A stretch of 33,799 nt of DNA from Ancalomicrobiaceae bacterium (GCA_031291595.1 JARLIU010000084.1:1-33799); one strand, 5' to 3'; positions 1-10,268 are shown, counted from the first letter of the stretch. Notes: generated by a model from the letters alone, not told the origin. A program made the numbers and translations.

Positions 1-1391
1 ATGCCGATGGCCAGATGCTGGCTGACCTGCCGGCGGTAGAAGTTGGTGGCCATGCCGGGCAGCTTCAGTTCGCCGTGCAGCGGCTTGTCGGAAACGCACA
101 GGAGCGTGCCGTAGGGCACCCGGAAGCGATAGCCGTTGGCGGCGATCGTCGCCGATTCCATGTCGAGGGCGATGGCGCGGGATAACGACAGCCGGTGGAC
201 CGGGCCGGACTGGTCGCGCAGTTCCCAATTGCGGTTGTCGATGGTGGCGACCGTCCCCGTGCGCATCACCGATTTCAGCTCCCAGCCGGTCAGGCCGGTC
301 ACTTCGGCAACGGCGTCTTCGAGCGCCACTTGCACTTCCGACAGCGCCGGGATCGGCACCCAGGCCGGCAGGTCGGCGTCGAGCACGTGGTCCTCGCGCA
401 CGTAGGCGTGGGCGAGCACGTAGTCGCCGAGCTTCTGCGAGTTGCGCAAGCCGGCGCAGTGGCCGAGCATGATCCAGGCGTGCGGGCGCAACACGGCGAT
501 GTGGTCGGTGATGGTCTTGGCGTTCGACGGGCCGATGCCGATGTTGACCATGGTGATGCCGGCGTGGCCGGGCCGGGCGAGGTGATAGGCCGGCATCTGC
601 GGCAGCCGGGCCGCCGCCGTCCCCGAGCTCGATACCACCTTGCCGGCCTGAGTGATCAGATTGCCGGGCTCGATGAACGCGGTGTAGCCGCTCGCCGGAT
701 CGGCGATGGCCAGACGGGCGTAGGTGACGAACTCATCCACATAGAACTGGTAGTTGGTGAACAGCACGAAATTCTGGAAATGCTCCGGCGCGGTGGCGGT
801 GTAGTGCTGCAACCGGTGCAGCGAATAGTCGATGCGCGGCGCGGTGAACGGGGCGAGCGGCTGCGGCCGGCCGGGCAGGAACGGGATGATGCCGTTGACG
901 ATGGAATCGTCGGTCACGGCCAGATCCGGCACGTCGAACACGTCGCGCAGCGGCCGGCCGAGGGTCTCGGCGATGTCGACCGAGACCTCCACATCCGGCG
1001 GCAGGGCGAAATGCAACGGGATCGGCGTATCGGAACGCCCGACTTCGACCGGCACCGAGTGGTTGCGCATGATGTGGCCGATCTGTTCGACGAGATACTC
1101 GAAGAACAGGTCGGGCCGCGTCACCGTGGTCGAATAGAGGCCGGGGCCGGGCACGAAGCCATAGGCAAGGCGGGAATCGAGTCTGGCGTGCGTGTCGGTC
1201 TCGATGCGGATCTCGGGGTAGAAGCCGCGGATGCGGCCGCGCACCTGGGCGCCGTCGAGAATGGCGCGGAACTCGTCCGCGAGCCGGCCGGTTTCCTCTG
1301 AATAGATGTCGCGCAGCCGGGCGACCGCTCGCTCCGGGTCGGAAAAGGATTCGAACGGTGGCGCCGCGGTGATCGGATCGGAGATGATCAT
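1..1391 (-). CDS. amn: AMP nucleosidase (3' end outside window)
   Basis: Hydrolyses AMP to adenine and ribose 5-phosphate in the cytoplasm (purine salvage and adenylate control). Translating the minus strand from the ATG at 1391 gives 463 residues with no stop before the window edge. It opens MIISDPITAAPPFESFSDPE. The C-terminal phosphorylase-like domain is recognisable from stretches such as ITMVNIGIGPSNAKT, AWIMLGHCAGLRNSQKLGDY and DMESATIAANGYRF, the last carrying the nucleoside-phosphorylase Glu-Ser pair, followed by CVSDKPLHGELKLPGM. Family members are about 490-500 residues, so only a few dozen codons are missing. AGGG sits 4 nt before the start. It is divergent from ccrM, with a 226-bp gap. 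The identification is firm; the end is unseen. Confidence 0.93.
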   Translation of the reverse strand, partial: MIISDPITAAPPFESFSDPERAVARLRDIYSEETGRLADEFRAILDGAQVRGRIRGFYPEIRIETDTHARLDSRLAYGFVPGPGLYSTTVTRPDLFFEYLVEQIGHIMRNHSVPVEVGRSDTPIPLHFALPPDVEVSVDIAETLGRPLRDVFDVPDLAVTDDSIVNGIIPFLPGRPQPLAPFTAPRIDYSLHRLQHYTATAPEHFQNFVLFTNYQFYVDEFVTYARLAIADPASGYTAFIEPGNLITQAGKVVSSSGTAAARLPQMPAYHLARPGHAGITMVNIGIGPSNAKTITDHIAVLRPHAWIMLGHCAGLRNSQKLGDYVLAHAYVREDHVLDADLPAWVPIPALSEVQVALEDAVAEVTGLTGWELKSVMRTGTVATIDNRNWELRDQSGPVHRLSLSRAIALDMESATIAANGYRFRVPYGTLLCVSDKPLHGELKLPGMATNFYRRQVSQHLAIG

Positions 1392-1430
1392 GGGACCCTG
1401 GCCTTCTCTTTAGTCATTGCCCTGTCGCTC

Positions 1431-1562
1431 GATTCGGTCGTCGAGGCGCGGGCCGGGTGTCACTGGCTAGCCCCGGTGCGGCGACCGCACCAGGACGATT
1501 ATGCTTAACAAAGGACTGATGCGCTTAGCGAATCCCCGTCATCGGGCTTAACTCGGCTTTTA
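1431..1562 (+). promoter_or_regulatory. ccrM control region: CtrA-like box and two GANTC sites
   Basis: TTAA at 1548-1551, seven bases, then TTTA at 1559-1562 matches the CtrA box TTAA-N7-TTAA with one mismatch, 55 bp before the ccrM ATG. Another TTAAC half-site starts at 1505. Two GANTC sites, the target of CcrM itself, lie at 1431-1435 (GATTC) and 1530-1534 (GAATC). CtrA control of ccrM is established in Caulobacter. Activity here is inferred from sequence only. Confidence 0.55.
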
Positions 1563-1602
1563 CTGTCCTTGCCTCAGGATCAGGCTGTGATTGTGTCTGT
1601 AA

Positions 1603-2787
<1,185 letters not shown>

Positions 2788-2806
2788 CGCGACCCACCGT
2801 CCGCAC

Positions 2807-2834
2807 AAAAAAAGACCTCCCCAAAACGGGGAGG
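2807..2834 (-). terminator. Intrinsic terminator firing on the minus strand
   Basis: CCTCCCC at 2816-2822 pairs perfectly with GGGGAGG at 2828-2834 around a 5-nt loop. Read on the minus strand the hairpin is followed by seven T (A-run 2807-2813), so it terminates leftward transcription. It lies about 240 nt past the mutY stop, which leaves room for a long 3' UTR or a separate small RNA. On the plus strand there is no U-run after the stem, so it is a weak candidate for ending ccrM. Confidence 0.8.
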
Positions 2835-3075
2835 CTCTACGCATGCTCGAATGAAGAAAATCGTCGCGGGGCAAGCGAAAGAGGCAAAAGAACCGCCGCT
2901 CAAATACAGCGCGGCCGATGCTACGCAGGTACTGATCCGACGGAGCTGACCCGGTTTTGCAACCGAACGCGGCGCCTCCGTCCTTGGCGTCCTGTATAGG
3001 CGAGATTGACGACAAGGCGATGACATGGCGTGCGCTCGATGCAGGGGCGCAAGCCTTTGGAACAGTAAACCGGGC

Positions 3076-4191
3076 TTAAGTATCGCTCGCCGGCCCGGCT
3101 GCCACGCCGATGATCTTGCGCATCAGCGTCGGCAGCGCCTCGCCGACAAGCGTATCCGGCACCGACCACCAGCAACCATCGGGGGCCGGCGTTGCCTGTG
3201 GCACCGTCAGGCGTTCGACCGCCACGACCAGGCGGAAATGGGTGAAGACGTGCTCGATCGTGCCGTTCAGCCGCCGCCAGGCGCCGGACAACGGCGGCGG
3301 TTCCGGCGGATGCACGACCTTGCCCTTGGCCGCCGCCCAACCGAAATTCGGCACTTCGCTCATGCCGCCCAGCAGCCCGCGCGGCGGCCGGCGTCGCAAC
3401 AGGATGGCGCCATCCTCGCGTATCGCGACATAGGCGATGCCGGTGCGGGTCGGACGGTCCGGCTTGGCGGGCTTGACCGGATAGGAATCCTGGGTGCCCT
3501 CGGCCGCCGCGGCGCAGGCCGTGAACCAGGGGCAGATCGCGCAGGCGGGCTTGGTCGGCGTGCAGATGGTGGCACCGAGGTCCATCAGGCTTTCCGCGAA
3601 TTCGCCGGGCCGCTCGACGGGCATCAGGCGTTCGAGCGCAGCGCGGATCGCCGGCTTGGCCTGCGGCAACGGCGTGGCGATGGCGTAGAGCCGCGTCACC
3701 ACCCGTTCGACATTGCCGTCGATGACGATTGCCGGCCGGTTGAAGGCAATGGCCACGATCGCCGCCGCCGTATACGGGCCGATGCCGGGCAGCGTGAGAA
3801 GCAGCGTCTCGTCGGCGGGGAAACGCCCGGCGAAATCGGCGGCGACGCGCTCGGCTGAGGCCTTGAGATTGCGCGCCCGCGAATAGTAGCCGAGCCCGGC
3901 CCAGGCCTTCATCACCTCGGCCTCGTCGGCCGTCGCCAGATCGCCGACTGTCGGCCAGCGGCGGGTGAACGCATCGAAATACGGCCCGACGGCGGCGACC
4001 GTGGTCTGCTGCAGCATGATCTCCGAGATCCAGACACGGTAGGGATCGGGCAGATGCCCGTCGGCCCGCTCGGCCGGTCCCAACCGCCAGGGCAGGCGGC
4101 GATGATGGGTGGCGTACCAGGCGAGCAGGTCGGAGGTCGAAGCCGCGACGCGCGGAGAGCGGGGATTGCCGCGAGGCGATATGGTGGTCAT
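3076..4191 (-). CDS. mutY: A/G-specific adenine glycosylase
   Basis: Removes adenine mispaired with 8-oxoguanine, preventing G:C to T:A transversions. From the ATG at 4191 the protein has 371 residues. The catalytic Glu is E57 in SEIMLQQTTV; the helix-hairpin-helix LPGIGPYTAAAI (134-145) leads to the catalytic Asp D158 in VIDGN; the [4Fe-4S] ligands are C210, C217, C220 and C226, with the exact C-X6-C-X2-C-X5-C spacing. The rest is the NUDIX-like domain that reads 8-oxoG (GGMSEVPNFGW, HVFTHFRL). The frame stays open to 4413, but the extra 74 codons are basic, unlike the family, and overlap the divergent gene, so 4191 was chosen. It faces the DUF721 gene across a 146-bp shared promoter region. 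All key residues are present. Confidence 0.95.
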   Translation of the reverse strand: MTTISPRGNPRSPRVAASTSDLLAWYATHHRRLPWRLGPAERADGHLPDPYRVWISEIMLQQTTVAAVGPYFDAFTRRWPTVGDLATADEAEVMKAWAGLGYYSRARNLKASAERVAADFAGRFPADETLLLTLPGIGPYTAAAIVAIAFNRPAIVIDGNVERVVTRLYAIATPLPQAKPAIRAALERLMPVERPGEFAESLMDLGATICTPTKPACAICPWFTACAAAAEGTQDSYPVKPAKPDRPTRTGIAYVAIREDGAILLRRRPPRGLLGGMSEVPNFGWAAAKGKVVHPPEPPPLSGAWRRLNGTIEHVFTHFRLVVAVERLTVPQATPAPDGCWWSVPDTLVGEALPTLMRKIIGVAAGPASDT

Positions 4192-4337
4192 GGTCCGGAC
4201 TGTGGCAAACTGGCGGGCGGGCGTGAAGTCCTCATTTGACCATAGAAGTCGGGCAGTCTGGCGTGTACCGATCTCTGGTGGCCGAGTGTGGACGACCCGA
4301 TTTCGGGCGGCCGGGCGGACTGACAAGGCGGGACCGC

Positions 4338-4913
4338 ATGGCGAAGGCGCCGGACCAGACGAAACAACGCACCGAGGCGAAAGAGCGGGCGCGCCTTGCC
4401 AAGCGCGGCGCACAGCCGCTCGCCGATCTGACCGGGCCGATCCTCAGCCCGGCGGCAAAGAAGCGCGGCTTCGCCTCCGTCGACCTGTTCTCCTATTGGC
4501 CTGACATCGTCGGCCCGGCCTATGCCGAGTTCACCCAGCCGGAACGGCTGTCCTGGCCGCGGCGGCTGGAGGACGGCGGCGAGTCCGGCTTCGAGCCGGC
4601 CCTGTTGATCGTGCGCTGCGAGGGGCCGCGGGCCATCCTGCTGCAGCACGAGGAACCGGCCATCGTCGAACGCATCAACGCCATCTTCGGCTACCGCGCG
4701 GTCGCCAAGATCCGCATCGTGCAGAAACCGGTGGAACGACTGGCACGACCGGCCATCCGCGCCATCGCGCCACTGCCGGCAGAGGAAGAGGCACGCCTTG
4801 CCGAAGAGGTCGCCGGCATTGCCGACGACGGGCTGAAGGCGGCCTTGCTGCGGCTCGGACGCGCCGTCAGAGCGAAGAAGCTGACAAAACCGCGCGGAAA
4901 CACCCGAATGTGA
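4338..4913 (+). CDS. DUF721 (DciA-related) protein
   Basis: 191 residues from the ATG at 4338 (MAKAPDQTKQ). The central part, VDLFSYWPDIVGPAYAEFTQPERLSWPRR, then LLIVRCEGPRAILLQHEEPAIVERINAIFGY, is the DUF721 fold. DUF721 includes DciA, which recruits the replicative helicase in bacteria without DnaC; the alphaproteobacterial mutY-adjacent version is usually annotated only as DUF721. The N-terminus and the final ~50 residues are charged and probably flexible. The frame is open back to 4236, but residues upstream of 4338 do not look like the family. The mutY / DUF721 / thioredoxin / smc order is common in Hyphomicrobiales. A helicase-loading role is inferred and not demonstrable here. Confidence 0.82.
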   Translation: MAKAPDQTKQRTEAKERARLAKRGAQPLADLTGPILSPAAKKRGFASVDLFSYWPDIVGPAYAEFTQPERLSWPRRLEDGGESGFEPALLIVRCEGPRAILLQHEEPAIVERINAIFGYRAVAKIRIVQKPVERLARPAIRAIAPLPAEEEARLAEEVAGIADDGLKAALLRLGRAVRAKKLTKPRGNTRM

Positions 4914-4994
4914 GAAGATTCGCGTTTTCACAGGCCGGCGAAATAGTTTAGACGAGGCGCCGGATCCTGGGCCGGGAGTCCGATCGAACAGAGG

Positions 4995-5651
4995 ATGCTG
5001 CAGGTGCTCGCTTCACGCCGCCACTTTTTGAACCTGTCGCTCGCCGGAGCCGGCACCGCTGCCACGCTGGCGCTCGCCGCCTGCGGCAGCGATGCCAACG
5101 CCGTCGACGCCAAGGAGTTGATGAAGCCGGGTTCGCTGCCCGAGATGGAGATGGGCAAATCCGATGCTCCGGTCACCGTCATCGAATATTCCTCGCTCGG
5201 CTGCCCGCATTGTGCCGAGTTCGAAAAGGACGTCTTCCCGCACCTGAAGAAGACCTACATCGACACCGGCAAGGTTCGCTTCATCTCGCGAGACTTCCCA
5301 CTTGACCAGGTCGCAGCGGCGGCGGCGATGCTCGCCCGTTGCGCGCCGAAGGACAAGTACTTCGACATGATCGGCCTGTTCTATGATAAGCAGGAGGTCT
5401 GGCACGTAACCGAGAACCCGACTGACGCACTGTTCAATCTCGTCAAGCAGACGGGTTTTACGCGTGAGAGCTTCGAGACCTGCCTGAAAGACCAGGCGCT
5501 GCTCGACGGCATCACCGCGCAGCGGCAGCGCGGTGCCGAGGTGTTCAAGATCGAGGGCACGCCGACGTTCTTCGTCAATGCCAAGCGAGCCGACAATTTC
5601 CAGACCATTGCTGACGTCGACAAGACGCTGTCGAGCTATCTCGGCTCGTAG
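4995..5651 (+). CDS. DsbA-like thiol oxidoreductase, Tat-type lipoprotein
   Basis: Periplasmic thioredoxin-fold protein of the DsbA / Thioredoxin_4 group, expected to form or shuffle disulfides. The 218 residues begin with a twin-arginine signal (SRRHFLNLSLAG, residues 7-18) that ends in a lipobox-like LAAC with Cys30, suggesting Tat export followed by lipid anchoring. The active site CPHC is C70-C73 in SSLGCPHCAEF, and the cis-Pro loop is EGTPTFF near the C-terminus. AGAGG abuts the ATG at 4995, so translation may instead begin at the in-frame GTG at 5004, which still keeps the Tat motif. A paralogue follows 42 bp downstream in the same operon. Substrates are unknown. Confidence 0.88.
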   Translation: MLQVLASRRHFLNLSLAGAGTAATLALAACGSDANAVDAKELMKPGSLPEMEMGKSDAPVTVIEYSSLGCPHCAEFEKDVFPHLKKTYIDTGKVRFISRDFPLDQVAAAAAMLARCAPKDKYFDMIGLFYDKQEVWHVTENPTDALFNLVKQTGFTRESFETCLKDQALLDGITAQRQRGAEVFKIEGTPTFFVNAKRADNFQTIADVDKTLSSYLGS

Positions 5652-5693
5652 CGCCGGCAACGATCGCCTGCGCCGCCCCTGAAAGGACTGTCC

Positions 5694-6347
5694 ATGACCA
5701 TTTCCCGCCGCATGCTCATTCAGGGCGCAAGCCTGACCGCGCTCGCCGGCCTCGGCCCTCTCGCCGCCGTCGCCGCCCAGGCCGAAGAAACCGCTCCGGT
5801 CGATTGGCCGGAGATGCTGAAAGCCGGCACGCTGCCGGAAATCAGCATGGGCGATGCCGGCGCGCCGGTCACCATCATCGAATACCACTCGATGACCTGC
5901 CCGCATTGCGCCCATTTCCACTCCGACATCCTGCCGACCCTCGACGAGAAATACATCAAGCCGGGCAAAGTGCGGCTCATCCTGCGCGCCTTTCCGCTCA
6001 ACCAGCTCGATGCGGTCGCCTTCATGCTGCTCAGGTGCCGCCCGACCGACACCTATCTGGACAATGTCAAGCTGTTCTACGAGAAGCAGAAGGACTGGGC
6101 CTATTCGGACAAGCCGAAGGAAGCGATCACCAGCCTGTCCGAGCAGATCGGTTTTACACAGGAATCCTTCGACGCCTGCTTGAAAGACCAGACGGTTTGG
6201 AATGGTCTCGTCGAGGTTGCCAAGAAGGCGGACGAAACCTTCAAGGTCGACGGCACGCCGGAATTCTTCATCAACGGCACTCGCCAGGGCACGATCGCCT
6301 CGGTCGAGGATCTGGAGAGCAAGCTGGCGGCCTTCATCAAGAACTGA
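5694..6347 (+). CDS. DsbA-like thiol oxidoreductase, Tat-exported
   Basis: Tandem paralogue of the preceding gene, 217 residues. It has an N-terminal twin-arginine motif (SRRMLIQG), an Ala/Leu-rich stretch and a likely signal-peptidase I site near AVAAQA-EE at residue 30, so it should be soluble in the periplasm, unlike its lipoprotein-like neighbour. The active site is C69-P-H-C72 (SMTCPHCAHF) and the cis-Pro loop is DGTPEFF. The two proteins align through the body (GxPVTIIEY, GKVRLILRAFPL, DTYLDNVKLFYEKQ). GAAAGGA sits 8 nt before the ATG. Rhizobia usually have a single such gene before smc, so this is a local duplication with diverged signal peptides. Confidence 0.89.
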   Translation: MTISRRMLIQGASLTALAGLGPLAAVAAQAEETAPVDWPEMLKAGTLPEISMGDAGAPVTIIEYHSMTCPHCAHFHSDILPTLDEKYIKPGKVRLILRAFPLNQLDAVAFMLLRCRPTDTYLDNVKLFYEKQKDWAYSDKPKEAITSLSEQIGFTQESFDACLKDQTVWNGLVEVAKKADETFKVDGTPEFFINGTRQGTIASVEDLESKLAAFIKN

Positions 6348-6483
6348 CGATCCGGCCCGACCGCTTGCAGCGGCCGAATGGTCTGCTCGTCTGAAGTTTA
6401 TGGCCGATGCACAAGCGGTCCGCCTCGGCGAAGCCTCGGCGAATCGTTTGCAGCGTTACGGGGCCGGAGGGCGCGAACCGACC

Positions 6484-8547
6484 TTGAAGTTCACCAAGCT
6501 CCGGCTTTCCGGCTTCAAGTCCTTCGTCGAACCGACCGAGTTCCTGATCGAACCCGGGCTGACGGGTGTGGTCGGGCCGAACGGTTGCGGCAAGTCCAAT
6601 CTCGTCGAAGCCATGCGCTGGGTCATGGGCGAGAACTCCTACAAGAACATGCGCGCGTCCGGCATGGACGACGTGATCTTTTCCGGGTCGGGCAAGCGGC
6701 CGAGCCGCAATACCGCGGAAGTCGCCCTGTTTCTCGACAATTCCGGCCGCACCGCGCCAGCCGGCTTCAATGAGTCCGATCAGCTGGAAGTGTCGCGAAA
6801 GATCGAGCGCGAGGTCGGCTCGGTCTATCGCATCAACAGCCGCGACGTGCGCGCCCGCGACGTCCAGCTGCTGTTCGCCGACGCATCCACCGGCTCGCGC
6901 TCGCCAGCGATGGTGCGCCAGGGGCAGATCGGCGAGTTGATTGCGGCAAAGCCGTCGAGCCGACGCGCCATCCTGGAAGAGGCCTCCGGCATTTCCGGCC
7001 TGCACAGCCGCCGGCAGGAAGCCGAGACGCGGCTCAAGGCGGCCGAGACCAACCTCGATCGGCTGGAGGACGTGCTCTCCGGGCTCGAAACCCAGGTCGA
7101 ATCGCTCGGCCGGCAGGCGCGGCAGGCGTCGCGCTATCGCCACCTCTCCGCCGACATCCGCACCGGCGAGGCGGCAATCGCTCATATGAAATGGAGCGCG
7201 GCGCGGGTGCATGTCGTCGAGACCGAGCAGGCATTGGCCGAGGCGGATGCCGCGGTGATCGACCGGGCCGGACAGCAGGCGCGCGCGGCGCGCGATGCCG
7301 CCGTCGGCGCCCTGGCGTTGCCCGGCCTGCGCGAGGCCGAGGCGCGCGAGGCGGCCGGCCTGCAGCGGCTGAAGCTGGCCACCAGCGAACTCGACGCCGA
7401 GGAGCGGCGGGTGACGGAACGGCTCGCCGATCTTGCCCGGCGGCTCGCCCAGCTCGCCGAGGACCGGGCGCGCGAGCAGCGCATGGCCAGCGACATGGCC
7501 GAAGCGCTGGCGCGGCTCGACGCGGAGGAGCGCGACCTCGCCGATGGCGATCTCGACCAGCGGGAACTGGCGGAGGAGCTGGCCGACCGGGTGCAGACGG
7601 CCGAGACCGAGACCGCCGAGGCCGAGCGGCTGTTCGCCGACCTGCAAGCCGAGGCGGCCGGGCTGGAGGCCCGCCGGCACTCCTTGCAGCGGGCTGCCGA
7701 AGAGGCGGTCGCCCGGCAGAAGGCGCTCGCCAGCCAGGCCGAGACGATCGCGGCGGAGAAACGAACGCTCACCGACCGCATCGAGGCGACCCGCGGCGAC
7801 GACGAGGCGGCTATGCGGCTGGAAGCCGCTGCGGAAGCCGTGGTGGCGGCCGAGGAACGGGTGGGGATCAGCGAAGACCAGGCGGTTTCCCGCCGGACGG
7901 CGCTCGATGCGGCCCGTGCCGGCCTGGCGATGGCCGAGCGCGAGGTCGACCGGCTGGAGGCGGAAGCCCGGGCGCTCGAAAAGATGCTGGCCGTCGAGGT
8001 GAAGAGCGCGGTGCCGCCGGTGATCGATTCGGTCACGGTGAAGCCGGGCTTCGAGGCGGCCCTGGCGGCGGCGCTCGGCGACGATCTCGATGTCACCACC
8101 GATGCCAATGCGCCGATCCACTGGTCGGAGCCAGGTCCGGGCGATGCCGACCGGGCGCTTCCCGCCGGCGCAACGCCGTTAGCGGAGGTCGTCTCCGGGC
8201 CGCAGGTGATGCGGCGACGGCTCGCCCAGATCGGCATCATCGATCCGGCCGATGGGCCGCGGCTGCGGCTGCAGCTGACGCCGGGCCAGCGGCTGGTCAG
8301 CCGCGCCGGCGATCTGTGGCGCTGGGACGGGCTCGTCGCCAAGGCCGATGCGCCGACGGCCGCCGCCCGACGGCTCGCCGCCCGCAACCGGCTCGTCGAG
8401 ATCGCTGCCGACGTCGAGGCCGCCCGCGGCCGGCTGAGCGAGCGCCGCAACACGGCCGATACGGCGGCCCGCGCCCTCGATGCCGCGGCAGGCCAGGAAC
8501 GCTCCGCCCGCGAAGCGCTGAAACAGGCCGCGAAGGCCGAGGCCTAG
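6484..8547 (+). CDS. smc: SMC chromosome segregation protein, N-terminal part (broken by TAG)
   Basis: SMC is the ATPase backbone of bacterial condensin, organising and segregating chromosomes with ScpA/ScpB. This open part (687 residues) holds the N-terminal ATPase half with Walker [11 protein letters not shown] (31-40), the conserved [20 protein letters not shown] and [17 protein letters not shown] blocks, a long Glu/Ala/Arg coiled coil (about 165-500), and the hinge (about 505-640). It then stops at TAG, codon 688, early in the returning coil. The same frame continues after the stop to a complete C-terminal head. TTG at 6484 gives the family-typical start [19 protein letters not shown], with GGAGG 13 nt upstream; an in-frame ATG at 6400 would add 28 atypical residues. 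Alone, this fragment lacks the signature motif and Walker B and could not form a working ATPase. Confidence 0.88.
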   Translation: MKFTKLRLSGFKSFVEPTEFLIEPGLTGVVGPNGCGKSNLVEAMRWVMGENSYKNMRASGMDDVIFSGSGKRPSRNTAEVALFLDNSGRTAPAGFNESDQLEVSRKIEREVGSVYRINSRDVRARDVQLLFADASTGSRSPAMVRQGQIGELIAAKPSSRRAILEEASGISGLHSRRQEAETRLKAAETNLDRLEDVLSGLETQVESLGRQARQASRYRHLSADIRTGEAAIAHMKWSAARVHVVETEQALAEADAAVIDRAGQQARAARDAAVGALALPGLREAEAREAAGLQRLKLATSELDAEERRVTERLADLARRLAQLAEDRAREQRMASDMAEALARLDAEERDLADGDLDQRELAEELADRVQTAETETAEAERLFADLQAEAAGLEARRHSLQRAAEEAVARQKALASQAETIAAEKRTLTDRIEATRGDDEAAMRLEAAAEAVVAAEERVGISEDQAVSRRTALDAARAGLAMAEREVDRLEAEARALEKMLAVEVKSAVPPVIDSVTVKPGFEAALAAALGDDLDVTTDANAPIHWSEPGPGDADRALPAGATPLAEVVSGPQVMRRRLAQIGIIDPADGPRLRLQLTPGQRLVSRAGDLWRWDGLVAKADAPTAAARRLAARNRLVEIAADVEAARGRLSERRNTADTAARALDAAAGQERSAREALKQAAKAEA
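8545..8547 (+). other. In-frame amber codon inside smc
   Basis: GCC-TAG-GCG interrupts an otherwise continuous 1153-codon frame. The flanking residues (KQAAKAEA and [15 protein letters not shown]) form one uninterrupted coiled coil if TAG is read through. A single G-to-T change from GAG (Glu) would explain it and suits the local Ala/Glu pattern. TAG is the ordinary stop of ccrM and of the first DsbA-like gene in this window, so amber is not generally reassigned. Confidence 0.9.
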
Positions 8548-8610
8548 GCGCGCGACGCGGTTGCCAAAGTCGAGCGCGAACTGTCGCAGCTGCGCAGTCG
8601 GCTGGCTGCG

Positions 8611-9945
8611 GTGGCGGAAGCGGAGAAGCGCACCGCAGCCGACGCGGCCGAAGCTGTGACACGTCAGCATGCGGCGCTGGCCGAGCTCACCGACCTGCCG
8701 GCAGCCAGCGGCCTGCAGGACCGCCTGGGCGCCGCCCGGACCGAGGCACAGCTGAAGCGCGCGACGCTCGCCGAAGCCAAGGCCGCCATGCAGGGGGCGT
8801 TGCGCGAGGCGGAGATGCGGCAGCGCCGGCGCGAAGCGATCGGACGGGAACGGGCCGGCTGGCGCACGCGAGCGGCCAATTCGGACAACCAGATTGCCAT
8901 TCTCGACAATCGTCGCGCCGAAGCCGAGGCCGAGCGCGAGACGCTCATGCAACGGCCCGAAGCGATCGAGATGGAACGGCGCCGGCTGTTCGGCCTCGTC
9001 GCGGCGGCCGAGCAGGCGCGTTCGGCGGCGGCCGATGCGCTGGCCCGGGCAGAACGCGGGCAGGCCGAGATCGATCTGGCCGCGCGGGCCGCGCTTGAGC
9101 AATTGTCGCTCGTCCGCGAGGCCAAGGTTCGCGCCGAGGAGCGCCATGCCGCGGCGCGCGAGCGGCGCGACGAGGTCGAGGCGCAGATCGCCGAGGCCTT
9201 CACCGTCGCCCCGGCCGGGCTGTTGGCCCTCGCCGGCCTGAAGGAACCGCCGGATGCCGACGAAGTCGAGGCGCTGGAGAAGAAGCTCGAACGGCTCAGG
9301 GCCGAACGCGAGCGGCTGGGCTCGGTCAACTTGCGCGCCGACGACGAACTGAAAGAGCTGACGGAGAAGCGCGACACGCTGATCGCCGAGCGCGACGACC
9401 TGATCGAGGCCATCCGGCGGCTGCGCCAGGGCATCGGCAACTTGAACCGCGAAGCCCGCGAGCGGCTGATGGCGGCATTCGACGTGGTCAACGGCCATTT
9501 CCAGTCGCTGTTCACGCTCTTATTCGGCGGCGGCGCGGCGGAACTGCAGCTGATCGAATCGGAAGACCCGCTGGAAGCCGGGCTGGAGATCTTCGCCCGC
9601 CCTCCCGGCAAGAAGCCGACGACGATGACGCTGCTATCCGGCGGCGAACAGGCGCTGACGGCATTGGCGCTGATCTTCGCCGTGTTCCTCACCAATCCCG
9701 CGCCGATCTGCGTGCTCGACGAGGTCGATGCGCCGCTCGACGACGCCAATGTCGAACGCTACTGCGACCTCTTGGCCGACATGGCGGCGAAGACCGAGAC
9801 GCGTTTCATCGTCATCACCCACAATCCCATCACCATGGCGCGGATGAACCGGCTCTACGGCGTGACCATGGCCGAGCGCGGCGTGTCGCAGCTCGTCTCG
9901 GTCGACCTCGCCATCGCCGAACGCATTCTCGGCGAGCTTGCCTGA
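8611..9945 (+). CDS. smc: SMC chromosome segregation protein, C-terminal part (after TAG)
   Basis: Same reading frame as the upstream part. It holds the remaining coiled coil and the C-terminal ATPase head: [23 protein letters not shown], the ABC signature [16 protein letters not shown], Walker B plus D-loop [20 protein letters not shown], and the H-loop region FIVITHNP. If translated separately, the first good start is the GTG at 8611 (444 residues), but no convincing Shine-Dalgarno is visible; codons 8548-8610 are also SMC coil. Together the two parts equal a normal SMC of about 1150 residues, with no sign of drift, frameshift or other stops. That suggests a very recent nonsense change, a sequencing error, or readthrough. 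A true split SMC that reassembles cannot be excluded but has no support here. Confidence 0.85.
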   Translation: MAEAEKRTAADAAEAVTRQHAALAELTDLPAASGLQDRLGAARTEAQLKRATLAEAKAAMQGALREAEMRQRRREAIGRERAGWRTRAANSDNQIAILDNRRAEAEAERETLMQRPEAIEMERRRLFGLVAAAEQARSAAADALARAERGQAEIDLAARAALEQLSLVREAKVRAEERHAAARERRDEVEAQIAEAFTVAPAGLLALAGLKEPPDADEVEALEKKLERLRAERERLGSVNLRADDELKELTEKRDTLIAERDDLIEAIRRLRQGIGNLNREARERLMAAFDVVNGHFQSLFTLLFGGGAAELQLIESEDPLEAGLEIFARPPGKKPTTMTLLSGGEQALTALALIFAVFLTNPAPICVLDEVDAPLDDANVERYCDLLADMAAKTETRFIVITHNPITMARMNRLYGVTMAERGVSQLVSVDLAIAERILGELA

Positions 9946-10268
9946 CGGGCTTCGGTCGCCCATCGGGCGGTTATCCGGCGGCCAGTGCGGCCCTGCGGCC
10001 TGCCGGGCCACGAAGAAATGCGGCAAAATCCGGATCGTGTTTTGTAACACCCTGACTGCATTAAACTTTTCCCATGTCCGCCCAGCCATCCGTATTCTTG
10101 ACAGGGGGATGTCACGCAACTATGGTGCGCCCGGTTTCGGGGGGTGGTTCCGCCCGCGTCCAGGCTTCGCTCCTCGGCTCCGACCGGCGGCTTTCGCCCG
10201 ATGATCCAAGGTGCGACGTCGACCGGGGCGAGATCCCCGGGGATCCGACGCATGGGGCTTTCCAGGTC
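9946..10268 (+). other. smc-atpI intergenic region and atp leader
   Basis: This 323-bp gap has no gene that I can support. Its left part carries GC-rich short dyads (GGGC...GCCC around 9958-9975) without a U-run, so no clear smc terminator. It then holds the atp promoter at 10098-10126 and a roughly 135-nt leader. The leader contains the perfect 14-bp palindrome GATCCCCGGGGATC at 10232-10245, close before atpI. Confidence 0.6.
10098..10126 (+). promoter_or_regulatory. Sigma70-type promoter of the atp F0 operon
   Basis: A perfect -35 box TTGACA (10098-10103), a 17-nt spacer and a TATGGT -10 box (10121-10126). Transcription would start near 10133, giving a leader of about 135 nt before atpI. 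It is the best consensus-type promoter seen in the window and suits a highly expressed housekeeping operon. Confidence 0.75.

Noticed and set aside
195-1301. Plus-strand 368-codon frame over the left end.
   Set aside because: The opposite strand encodes AMP nucleosidase with clear motifs, so the plus frame is spurious.
8545-8547. Pyrrolysine-type or genome-wide recoding of TAG.
   Set aside because: TAG ends ccrM and the first DsbA-like gene normally, and no pyl gene is in the window; the local nonsense or error explanation is simpler.
6337-9749. Long minus-strand and offset-frame open stretches across smc.
   Set aside because: All are shadows of the GC-rich coiled-coil coding sequence; none has a domain.
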